Assembly (NCBI GenBank): GCA_000980495.1
Contig: LARN01000024.1
Location: forward strand, 1-27,133
Reading direction: 5' to 3'
Length of the DNA stretch: 27,133 nucleotides
From: Acinetobacter sp. N54.MGS-139
Lineage (GTDB): Bacteria; Pseudomonadota; Gammaproteobacteria; Burkholderiales; Burkholderiaceae_F
Position 1 is the first letter of the stretch; each line of letters begins with the position of its first letter. A program made the translations under genes and the position numbers. This document shows positions 16,021 to 22,602 of this stretch, one piece after another. The notes under the pieces were generated by a model that had not been told where the DNA came from, did no database searches, and saw nothing but the letters and a program-made list of their open reading frames with translations.

Positions 16021-17463
16021 TTAGTAACCTGCGTGCATTTGTGCCTGTGTGGCTCTGCTGACAAAACGCGTATACATACCTTGGAAGATCAGATTCACGG
16101 TACCGGTAGGACCGCTTCTCTGCTTGGCGATAATCGCTTCGGCGTCACTTGGCGCATTGGTATCGACGGCCGGCATCGGCTGTCCGTCTTCTCCCATGTC
16201 GTCGGTCTTCTGCTGATAAGCAACCTCACGGTACAGGAAGATGATGACGTCAGCATCCTGTTCGATAGAGCCGGACTCTCGCAAGTCACTCATCAGAGGA
16301 CGTTTGTTGGGACGGGTATCCACTTCACGCTTTAACTGAGAAAGCGCAATCACAGGAACCTTCAGTTCGCGGGCAAGACCTTTGAGGCCGCGGGAAATTT
16401 CAGCAATTTCCTGAGCACGGTTCGCGTCATTGCGGCCGCCGGACTCGCCTGACATCAGCTGAAGGTAGTCCACCACGATCAAGCCGAGCTTGCCGCCCAC
16501 ACGGCTCATCAGCTGACGGGCGCGGCTGCGCAGATTCAGAATGGAAATACCGGCAGTGTCGTCGATAAAGATCGGGGCTTTCTCGAGGGATTCAGCCGCG
16601 TCGTAAAAACCGCGCCAGTTTTCCAGGTGACCGGTTTTGAGTTCTCCCTGAGGAATTTCTCCCTTGGCGCTCAGCAGACGGCCGGTCACTTCTTCGGCCG
16701 ACATTTCCAAAGAAAACACACCGACGGGCAAACCTTGATTGCTGCCGACGTGCAGCGCGATATTCAAAGCAAAAGCGGTTTTACCCATGGCCGGACGACC
16801 GGCGATGATGATGAGCTGACCCTCATGCATACCGCTTGTCATGCGGTCCAGATCCGGGAAGCCGGTACTGATACCCGAGACATTGCTCGGATTGTCAATT
16901 TCTGAAAGTTCACGCAGATGATCCGTGTAATCAGCCAAGACGGCATCGATTTTTTGGAAACCGCTGGACGAACGGGACAAATCCTCGCTGATGCGAAGGA
17001 CTTTGGCCTGAGCTTCGTCAAGCAAGTCTTTGGCTTCGCGTGCTCCCGGGTTCATGGAGTCATTAATAATGTCGTTGCCCGTCGTAATTAAGCGGCGGCG
17101 AATCGAGCGATCACGAATAATTTCCGCGTAGCGCAGAACGTTAGCCGCACCCGGACTGTAATCCGCGAGGCGGTTAAGATATTCGAGGCCGCCGGTCTCT
17201 TTTTCGAGACCGCCCTCACGCAGGATGTCGTGGACCGTCAGAATATCGGCCGGCTTGCCCTGCGAGAGCAAGCGCTTAATGTTTTCGAAAATTAAGCGGT
17301 TTCCGTAGTCATAGAAGTCCTCCGAATCGATTTTTCCGCCGATCAGGTCGAACGTATTGTTATCAATCAGGAGTGCGCCCAAAACACCGTCTTCGGCTTC
17401 CTTAGAGTAAGGCGGAGTGCGGTATTGCTGGACTTCACGATCTTCGCTGCGAATATCGGGCAT
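16021..17463 (-). CDS. dnaB: Replicative DNA helicase DnaB
   Basis: DnaB is the hexameric 5'-3' helicase that unwinds DNA at the fork. The 480 residues include the N-terminal domain (about 15-115, with PPYSKEAEDGVLGALLID), a linker, and the RecA-like ATPase domain with AGRPAMGKT at 221-229, GVFSLEMSAEEV, IVVDYLQLMSG and SQLKREVDTRPNKRPLMSDLRESGSIEQDADVIIFLYR (in parts). No intein is present. The ATG is 13 bases after AAGGAAG. It is separated from rplI by a strong terminator and so should have its own promoter in 17464-17531. Confidence 0.97.
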   Translation of the reverse strand: MPDIRSEDREVQQYRTPPYSKEAEDGVLGALLIDNNTFDLIGGKIDSEDFYDYGNRLIFENIKRLLSQGKPADILTVHDILREGGLEKETGGLEYLNRLADYSPGAANVLRYAEIIRDRSIRRRLITTGNDIINDSMNPGAREAKDLLDEAQAKVLRISEDLSRSSSGFQKIDAVLADYTDHLRELSEIDNPSNVSGISTGFPDLDRMTSGMHEGQLIIIAGRPAMGKTAFALNIALHVGSNQGLPVGVFSLEMSAEEVTGRLLSAKGEIPQGELKTGHLENWRGFYDAAESLEKAPIFIDDTAGISILNLRSRARQLMSRVGGKLGLIVVDYLQLMSGESGGRNDANRAQEIAEISRGLKGLARELKVPVIALSQLKREVDTRPNKRPLMSDLRESGSIEQDADVIIFLYREVAYQQKTDDMGEDGQPMPAVDTNAPSDAEAIIAKQRSGPTGTVNLIFQGMYTRFVSRATQAQMHAGY

Positions 17464-17531
17464 CGTATTTATGAACTTCCTTTTTTTTCAAAAGCAGATG
17501 AGAAAACTATAGCTGAAAGAGCAGAGACATG

Positions 17532-17573
17532 AAAAAAAGAAGCCTCCCAAAAATGTGACATTTCTGAGAGGCA
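17532..17573 (-). terminator. Rho-independent terminator after rplI
   Basis: On the minus strand GCCTC-tCAGAAATG and CATTTtTgGGAGGC pair around a TCA loop, followed by TTCTTTTTTT. It ends the rpsF-priB-rpsR-rplI operon. Confidence 0.9.
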
Positions 17574-17610
17574 TTTTGAAGACCGAAGTCTTCAGGAATT
17601 TCTTCCTTAA

Positions 17611-18060
17611 TTAGGCTTCAGCAACAACCTGAACGTTGACGTTAGCAACGATGTCGTGGTGCAGGTCGATCTGCAGCGGGTACTCGCCGATGGCTTTGAT
17701 AGCGCCCAGCGGTGTACGAACCTGGCTCTTGTGGATATCGTAACCAAGTTTTTCGAGGGCTTCGGCAACGTCCATGTTGGTCACAGAACCAAACAGACGA
17801 CCGTCGACGCCGGCCTTGGAAGCGATAGTGATGGTCAGACCATCGATCTTGCCCTTGAGCTCTTCAGCCTTAGCAAGACGTTCAGCCTGAGCGCGTTCAA
17901 GCTCAGCCTTGTGAGCTTTGAATTCTTCGATCGCAGCTGCTGTAGCACGCTTAGCCTTCTTTGTCGGGATCAGGTAGTTACGAGCGAAACCGTCTTTAAC
18001 TTTGACGACGTCGCCGAGCTGACCGACGTGAGGAATAGATTCAAGCAGAATGATTTGCAT
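17611..18060 (-). CDS. rplI: 50S ribosomal protein L9
   Basis: The 149 residues begin MQIILLESIPHVGQLGDVVKVKDGFARNYL, split here as the N-terminal 23S rRNA-binding domain with its Gly-rich loop, followed by the long exposed helix (about 40-75, rich in Ala, Glu, Lys) and the C-terminal domain (SVTNMDVAEALEKLGYDIHK). Length matches the E. coli protein. A GGGGG ribosome-binding site precedes the ATG. It is the last gene of the operon, 15 bases after rpsR. Confidence 0.98.
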   Translation of the reverse strand: MQIILLESIPHVGQLGDVVKVKDGFARNYLIPTKKAKRATAAAIEEFKAHKAELERAQAERLAKAEELKGKIDGLTITIASKAGVDGRLFGSVTNMDVAEALEKLGYDIHKSQVRTPLGAIKAIGEYPLQIDLHHDIVANVNVQVVAEA

Positions 18061-18075
18061 GTTGATTTCCCCCGA

Positions 18076-18348
18076 TTACTGATTGTCGGTGTAAGCAAGA
18101 AGAGCAAGGAAGCGAGCACGCTTAATTGCTGTGTCGAGCTGACGCTGATAGTGAGCCTTCGTACCTGTCAGGCGAGCCGGCATGATCTTGCCGTTTTCCT
18201 GGATGAAGTCGCGAAGTGTGTCGATATCTTTGTAATCGATCTGATCAACATGATCAACTGTGAAGCGGCAGAATTTTTTACGCTTGAAAAGCGCGTTCTG
18301 CTGATTAGGGTTACGAGGTCTACCCTTTCCTTTGGCACCAAAAGCCAT
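18076..18348 (-). CDS. rpsR: 30S ribosomal protein S18
   Basis: S18 binds S6 and the 16S rRNA central domain on the platform of the small subunit. The 90 residues contain [31 protein letters not shown] and the conserved [21 protein letters not shown] single Cys is present in KFC. AAGGAG lies eight bases before the ATG. It starts three bases after the priB stop. Confidence 0.98.
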   Translation of the reverse strand: MAFGAKGKGRPRNPNQQNALFKRKKFCRFTVDHVDQIDYKDIDTLRDFIQENGKIMPARLTGTKAHYQRQLDTAIKRARFLALLAYTDNQ

Positions 18349-18351
18349 GAT

Positions 18352-18642
18352 TTACTCCTTTTCGAATTCCGTTATATGCAGGACAAGTTTGCGTGAACGC
18401 GCCGAAGATGTTGTTAGAAACCCTCTGAATTTCAGACGGCTTCCGAGTTCCACCTCATTGAGAGCCTTAGCAGCCGGACCGACTGCCGCCGCTTCCGCGG
18501 AAAAGCTCAGTTTTCTGTCTGATCCGGCTTCCTGGACCACCGACATATGGCGGATGGTCAGATCAAGAATGGGAACAGAAGCTAAGGTGTAGCGGATGAC
18601 GTCTTTCTTTTCCAGAATTCCGTCTAGTTCGAACGAGTTCAC
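18352..18642 (-). CDS. priB: Primosomal replication protein N (PriB)
   Basis: A 96-residue single-stranded DNA-binding OB-fold protein that helps PriA restart stalled replication forks. The N-terminus NSFELDGILEKKDVIRYTLASVPILDLTIRHMS and the C-terminus RKLVLHITEFEKE (given in parts) fit PriB, as does its place between rpsF and rpsR, which is conserved in beta- and gammaproteobacteria. Translation starts at GTG (18640-18642); AGGA lies about ten bases upstream. The weaker start may set a lower level than the flanking ribosomal proteins. Confidence 0.92.
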   Translation of the reverse strand: MNSFELDGILEKKDVIRYTLASVPILDLTIRHMSVVQEAGSDRKLSFSAEAAAVGPAAKALNEVELGSRLKFRGFLTTSSARSRKLVLHITEFEKE

Positions 18643-18656
18643 CTCGCAGTCCTAAA

Positions 18657-19073
18657 TTAAGCCTGGGCTTCAGCCGGGGCTTCTTCAGCAGCCTGAGGTG
18701 CGGGAGCAGCAGCTTCAGCAGCGGCGCTAGCAGCCTTGCGGGCTTCTTCTTTCTCGACAGCCTTCATCATCGGAGAAGGTTCTGTCTCAGCCTTCTTCAT
18801 TTTCACGGTGAGGTGACGAAGAACGGCGTCGTTGTAACGGAAATTGTTTTCGAGTTCTTCAAGAACTTCGGGGCCGCATTCGATGTTCATCAGAACATAG
18901 TGGGCTTTCACGAGTTTCTCGATCGGGTATGCCAGCTGACGGCGGCCCCAATCTTCGAGACGGTGAATCTTACCGCCGTGGCTTTCCACAGCAGCCTTGT
19001 AACGCTCAATCATCGCCGGGACCTGTTCGCTCTGATCAGGATGGACGATGAAGCAAATCTCATAGTGACGCAT
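18657..19073 (-). CDS. rpsF: 30S ribosomal protein S6
   Basis: The 138 residues begin [19 protein letters not shown] and include [26 protein letters not shown] and [18 protein letters not shown], all typical of S6. The last 35 or so residues form an Ala/Glu/Pro-rich acidic tail. AAGGAGG precedes the ATG. It is first in the operon and has a folded leader upstream at 19093-19129 where the S6-S18 complex may bind. Confidence 0.98.
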   Translation of the reverse strand: MRHYEICFIVHPDQSEQVPAMIERYKAAVESHGGKIHRLEDWGRRQLAYPIEKLVKAHYVLMNIECGPEVLEELENNFRYNDAVLRHLTVKMKKAETEPSPMMKAVEKEEARKAASAAAEAAAPAPQAAEEAPAEAQA

Positions 19074-19092
19074 TGAACCTCCTTATGGGAAA

Positions 19093-19129
19093 TAGTCGCC
19101 CGGAGCGTCTTCCGGTGTGACAAGGACTA
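19093..19129 (-). promoter_or_regulatory. Candidate S6:S18 ribosomal leader of rpsF
   Basis: In the message the outer arms TAGTC and GACTA and the inner arms CCGGA and TCCGG form a two-stem hairpin interrupted by an asymmetric internal loop, ending about 20 bases before the rpsF ATG. An S6:S18-binding leader with a conserved CCG is known upstream of rpsF in many bacteria and mediates feedback repression. The position and two-stem layout fit. I could not check the consensus base by base. Confidence 0.5.
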
Positions 19130-19140
19130 GAAAGTGCGTG

Positions 19141-19146
19141 ATTCTA
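19141..19146 (-). promoter_or_regulatory. -10 box candidate for the rpsF operon
   Basis: TAGAAT on the minus strand lies 68 bases before rpsF, with a T-rich stretch where the -35 should be. It would start the message just before the folded leader. Confidence 0.4.
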
Positions 19147-19270
19147 CACCACTTTCATAAGAAAAAATCCTGATTACTAAATTAGTTACGAAAAAGAAGC
19201 CAAAACGGGACTTAACGAAAATAAGCTGCCTGCTTAGGCCGCCACACGGACCCTCGGCTTGAATGCCGCA

Positions 19271-19307
19271 GGTTGTGTTTTTAATGTTCGAAGCGACTTA
19301 TTAGAAA
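19271..19307. repeat. Left copy of 37-bp direct repeat (target duplication)
   Basis: This copy runs from GGTTGTGTTTTTAATG to GACTTATTAGAAA and is identical over 37 bases to 21576-21612. The bases just outside differ on both sides, so the repeat ends are exact. It abuts the left inverted repeat of the IS. Confidence 0.93.
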
Positions 19308-19325
19308 CCCGAGTTTGGCAGATTC
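19308..19325. repeat. Left terminal inverted repeat of the IS
   Basis: CCCGAGTTTGGCAGATTC; it matches the inverted right end with two differences (positions 3 and 4). Confidence 0.88.
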
Positions 19326-19333
19326 CGGCAAAC

Positions 19334-19379
19334 AAAAAGCTCTCAACTCTTTGATTATCAGCGAGTTCAGAGCTTTTTT
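19334..19379. terminator. Terminator inside the IS, after the transposase gene
   Basis: AAAAAGCTCT...AACTC pairs with GAGTT...AGAGCTTTTT, with T-runs on both strands. It ends the transposase message and would also block transcription entering the IS from the left. Confidence 0.85.
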
Positions 19380-19401
19380 AAATTATTGTCTTGTGTACAT
19401 G

Positions 19402-21444
19402 CTAAAGCATGTCTTTAATCAATTCCGGAATTGCCTCCTCTGTTGTAAGTCTTACTCCTAAGCAGCGCCCCATCTCTTTGAGATTAACTAAGCGTGCCGG
19501 AGGCACAAGTCCCACTGTCTTAAAGAGTATTTCGAGCTGATTTGGCTGCTTTCTGCGTTTTGCAAGTTCAGCCTTAAGTTCTTCTTGGCTCAGTCTCTCT
19601 AAGCCCTTCCTGATATTTTGCGGTCTCGAGCACTGCAGGAACATTAGTTCATCGCCGCTTTTTATGGGCACGGTCGTCGCAGAATTCAATGCACGTATGA
19701 TTTCCGAGATTGTCAGCGGAGTTCCTGATTTATTCAATTTCCACTGCAGCAGTTTCAGAATCCCCAACGCAATCACACAAATGAGGATGTGGCCCTTAAT
19801 GTGATTTGAGTTCCTTACGTACATGGGCCGTAAGCCCAGATGAGATTTCATAATTCGGAAGCAGCTCTCGATCTGGTTAAGCTCGTGATAGGCAGCGGCC
19901 AGGCGTCCATCCGGCACAGCGTCATTGTCCTGACAGTTGGGGGCGTTTTTATAAACGAGGGCAGCGTACCCGGCAAGACGGCGTTTAGCTTCAAACGTCT
20001 CTTCATCAATTCCTTCTATTCTTGCCTCTGTTTTTTCCGAAGTTTTTGCAATGGAAGCCCAGCCGGAGCTCTTGGTTTTAACTTTTATTCCCTGAGCTTG
20101 TTTCTTCAGCACGAGCTGCTTCCAGACTTCGAGCACTGCCAGATCCCGTTTTTGTCTCTTCTTATCAAAGGTCAGAACTAAAGTGCATTTCGTATCTTCA
20201 GCCTTGCGCTTTCCTTTCTTAGTCCAGTCTTTTACGACCTTGAAGCGGGCGACTTCCTCTCCCTGCCTGATGATAGGGACATAACTTTCAGGATCGAACA
20301 TTGCTTTTGTAGTCTTCTGATCCAGATTGCTTACTTTCTGTGCCATCAGGAACCCGAGGTCGTTGCTTTGCAGCATCTTTAAGTTCGCTGCAGAATTAAG
20401 ACCCCGGTCGGCTACCACGATGCTCTCTTTAACGTTGTATTTCTGTTTCAGAGATTCAATCGAAGCAGCCATAGTTTTGAATTCGGATGCGTTTCCGGCG
20501 TAGACATAAAAGTCAATCGGAATTCCTTCTTCGTTAATTACCAACGCGATGGACGTTAACGGAAGGTCAAAGCGATGCTCTTTTGAAGGACCTCTCATTC
20601 GAAGGTATTCGATTTTCTGAGCCTGAATTTTCTTAATGAAATCATCCGTTTTTTGACCGGGCACCAGTCTTCCTTCCTTGTCAAAGCATGCAGCATCCAG
20701 CTCGCCGCTTTCATAGGCCAGCTGCACCTCTTCCTGAAGTCGGTCTTGGAAGTCCATCTGCTGTCTGCCGCATTCCAAGTCAGTAAGCGCCGTTTCAAAG
20801 TAGACATTGGTCACGTCATAAAAAATCAACGTAGCCTTTGTTTTCCCAAGCTGATTATTGATTGAGCGATTGAAGAATTTCATGATCGAGTCCTTGTGCT
20901 CAAACAAATAATCGTAAGAGTTGTAGTAACTGTCTAAACCGATGCCTTGGACAGGGGCTCCTAAGAAACCATCCTGATCTCCGAATGAGTAAAAAACGGA
21001 GTGCGGATCAAGAATTTTCAAGAAGCAGAGGTAGGAGACGACAGCGTTTAAGTCGAATTTTGCTTTTGTTTGTCTGTGCTGTATGTCTTTGAACTTTCTA
21101 TCCAAATGAAGATGATCGTCCCAGATCTTTTTTAAGAGGTAATGCCCGTACTGCAGCAGAGGGAGCGGAGCGCCGGCAGAAGAATTGTTGTCAAAACTAA
21201 GCAGATTTTGAACTTGAGCGAGTCGATTGAGTGACTGAAGGCGATTCTTTTCCACATAGTCTTCCTGATACTTCTTCTTTAAATTTTCCAAGTAATTCGG
21301 ATCTGACTGAGAAAGGATGTCGAGCCGTCCCAGGTTCTGCACGACCTTGTGCTTAACCTTTCCGTTTTCATCCCGATAAGACTCCATGAGCCGGACATAA
21401 GTGTATTGCCCGGTGGCTCCGCCTTTGCAAGTAGAGACATACAT
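19402..21444 (-). CDS. IS1634-family DDE transposase
   Basis: The 680-residue product starts MYVSTCKGGATGQYTYVRLM, a typical N-terminus for the family. The RNase H-like catalytic core shows the first Asp in LIFYDVTNVYFETAL, the second in IVVADRGLNSAANLKML and the Glu in ELNQIESCFRIMKSHLGLRP (all within 20 residues each), with a long insertion between the second and third as usual. No frameshift or internal stop is present. I chose the ATG at 21444 because GAGG lies six bases upstream; an upstream in-frame TTG at 21456 has no site of its own. A good promoter lies just upstream at 21469-21497. Confidence 0.93.
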   Translation of the reverse strand: MYVSTCKGGATGQYTYVRLMESYRDENGKVKHKVVQNLGRLDILSQSDPNYLENLKKKYQEDYVEKNRLQSLNRLAQVQNLLSFDNNSSAGAPLPLLQYGHYLLKKIWDDHLHLDRKFKDIQHRQTKAKFDLNAVVSYLCFLKILDPHSVFYSFGDQDGFLGAPVQGIGLDSYYNSYDYLFEHKDSIMKFFNRSINNQLGKTKATLIFYDVTNVYFETALTDLECGRQQMDFQDRLQEEVQLAYESGELDAACFDKEGRLVPGQKTDDFIKKIQAQKIEYLRMRGPSKEHRFDLPLTSIALVINEEGIPIDFYVYAGNASEFKTMAASIESLKQKYNVKESIVVADRGLNSAANLKMLQSNDLGFLMAQKVSNLDQKTTKAMFDPESYVPIIRQGEEVARFKVVKDWTKKGKRKAEDTKCTLVLTFDKKRQKRDLAVLEVWKQLVLKKQAQGIKVKTKSSGWASIAKTSEKTEARIEGIDEETFEAKRRLAGYAALVYKNAPNCQDNDAVPDGRLAAAYHELNQIESCFRIMKSHLGLRPMYVRNSNHIKGHILICVIALGILKLLQWKLNKSGTPLTISEIIRALNSATTVPIKSGDELMFLQCSRPQNIRKGLERLSQEELKAELAKRRKQPNQLEILFKTVGLVPPARLVNLKEMGRCLGVRLTTEEAIPELIKDML

Positions 21445-21468
21445 AGACCACCTCAAATATTGAGTTCA

Positions 21469-21497
21469 ATTATAACATATCTACTACATATCTACAA
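21469..21497 (-). promoter_or_regulatory. Promoter of the transposase gene
   Basis: TTGTAG (21492-21497) and TATAAT (21469-21474) on the minus strand are exactly 17 bases apart. The -10 is a perfect consensus. A GGGCG-GCAA-CGCCC hairpin (21531-21544) lies between the promoter and the end of the IS. Confidence 0.75.
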
Positions 21498-21557
21498 ATA
21501 AATAAGCAAAGGCCAAAATATAGACCTCATGGGCGTTGCCGCCCAGAAGGTCAATCA

Positions 21558-21575
21558 GAATCTGCCAAACTTAGG
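21558..21575. repeat. Right terminal inverted repeat of the IS
   Basis: The plus strand reads GAATCTGCCAAACTTAGG, the inverse of the left end with 16 of 18 bases matching. Confidence 0.88.
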
Positions 21576-21612
21576 GGTTGTGTTTTTAATGTTCGAAGCG
21601 ACTTATTAGAAA
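21576..21612. repeat. Right copy of 37-bp direct repeat (target duplication)
   Basis: It is identical to 19271-19307. Its last bases run into an AT-rich palindrome, TTATTAG-AAATTTC-CTAATAA (21603-21623), which is whole only on this side of the element. Confidence 0.93.
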
Positions 21613-21623
21613 TTTCCTAATAA

Positions 21624-21809
21624 CTGAGTCTTCCCAGAGTTCTCCTAAGGACAAAAATATTCTCTCGACGTCCATTGACCGCTGCAGCAAACACATTGAA
21701 TCACTCTCCCGTTCGTGGAGAAGCTGCTTTTCACATCAGATTGGACCCCGTGCCGGAACTCATAGACAAGGACTTGCAGCAGCTCAAAAAAATCGAGGCC
21801 GTAGTTTGA
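21624..21809 (+). pseudogene. Small open remnant, possibly the end of an ACT-type domain
   Basis: One plus-strand frame is open for 61 codons from after a TAA to TGA at 21807-21809, with no ATG and no ribosome-binding site. The second half (SPVRGEAAFHIRLDPVPELI and then DKDLQQLKKIEAVV) is protein-like and loosely recalls the end of the ACT domain of 3-phosphoglycerate dehydrogenases. It overlaps the rlmB terminator, as a decayed gene could. A chance open frame is the alternative and the family hint is weak. Confidence 0.25.
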
Positions 21810-21825
21810 ACGACCTCGGATTTTG
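21785..21825 (-). terminator. Rho-independent terminator after rlmB
   Basis: On the minus strand CCGAGGTCGT, a six-base loop and ACGGCCTCG are followed by ATTTTTTT. It ends the rnr-rlmB message about 35 bases after the rlmB stop. Confidence 0.88.
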
Positions 21826-21858
21826 AGAGCTTCAGATTCCGCTTAAGGCGGATTCTGA

Positions 21859-22602
21859 TCAGCCAACCGTACGCTGGCGCACGGTTTCAAACAAACAGAT
21901 ACCCGCGGCAACGGAAACATTCAGGCTTTCCACCGTTCCCAGCATCGGAATCTTGGCCAAATCACTGCAGCGGCGGCGGGTCAGCTGACGCAGACCGTCG
22001 CCTTCGGCGCCGAGTACCCAGCCGAAAGCGCCCTTTTGATCGAATTCATAAATAGTCTTTTGGGCTTCGCCAGCTGTGCCGATGATCGGAACTCCAGCGT
22101 CAACGAGCTCCACAATCGAACCGGCCAAATTCGTGACCCGCACAATCGGAACGGTTTCAGATGCACCGGCACTGGCTTTCACAGCCGCTGCCGTCAATGT
22201 TGCGGAGCGATCTTTCGGCGTGATCACGGCAGATACTCCGGCTGCATCTGCGACACGCAGGCAGGCGCCGAAATTGCGCGGATCGGTCACGCCGTCCAAA
22301 AGCAGCAGAAGCGGATTACCGGCCAGATTATCCATCAATGTATCGAAAGACATTCCGATATCTATCGGAGCAGCAAGAGCGATCAAGCCCTGATGCGGAA
22401 CTTCATGAGAAAAGCCGTCCAGGCGATTGTTGTCGGCCTGCATTAAACGAATGCCGGCCTTTTCTATCTCTTCAATCATCCGGCGCATACGTTGATCACG
22501 ACGTTTCGGATCATAGTAGACGATGCGAATCGACGAAGGATCGCGTTTCATTCTCGAGGACACGGCGTGGAAGCCGGCTAGGACTGTATCTTCTTTTTTC
22601 AT
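21859..22602 (-). CDS. rlmB: 23S rRNA (guanosine-2'-O)-methyltransferase RlmB
   Basis: RlmB methylates G2251 in the peptidyl-transferase P loop of 23S rRNA. The 247-residue protein has the substrate-binding N-terminal domain (LAGFHAVSSRMKRDP to about residue 80) and the SPOUT knot domain with LLDGVTDPRNFGACLRVADA, VLGAEGDGLRQLTRRRCSD and the C-terminal knot PMLGTVESLNVSVAAGICLFE. The Asn, Glu and Ser residues in these blocks are the expected catalytic and cofactor contacts. Its ATG overlaps the rnr stop (ATGA), the standard rnr-rlmB pair. Confidence 0.96.
   Translation of the reverse strand: MKKEDTVLAGFHAVSSRMKRDPSSIRIVYYDPKRRDQRMRRMIEEIEKAGIRLMQADNNRLDGFSHEVPHQGLIALAAPIDIGMSFDTLMDNLAGNPLLLLLDGVTDPRNFGACLRVADAAGVSAVITPKDRSATLTAAAVKASAGASETVPIVRVTNLAGSIVELVDAGVPIIGTAGEAQKTIYEFDQKGAFGWVLGAEGDGLRQLTRRRCSDLAKIPMLGTVESLNVSVAAGICLFETVRQRTVG

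Larger units (their letters stand above)
19308..21575 (-). mobile_element. IS1634-family insertion sequence, 2268 bp, apparently intact
   Basis: The element has 18-bp terminal inverted repeats (19308-19325 and 21558-21575; CCCGAGTTTGGCAGATTC against CCTAAGTTTGGCAGATTC, 16 of 18 identical), one transposase gene, an internal promoter and an internal terminator. It is bracketed by a perfect 37-bp direct repeat. Long, variable target duplications are a known trait of IS1634 and IS1549. It sits between the rlmB terminator and the rpsF promoter on the minus strand and interrupts no recognised gene. The intact repeat and transposase suggest a fairly recent insertion. Confidence 0.92.

Noticed and set aside
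21445..21456. TTG at 21456 as transposase start
   Set aside because: The ATG at 21444 has a GAGG at correct spacing that overlaps the TTG; the family begins at this Met.
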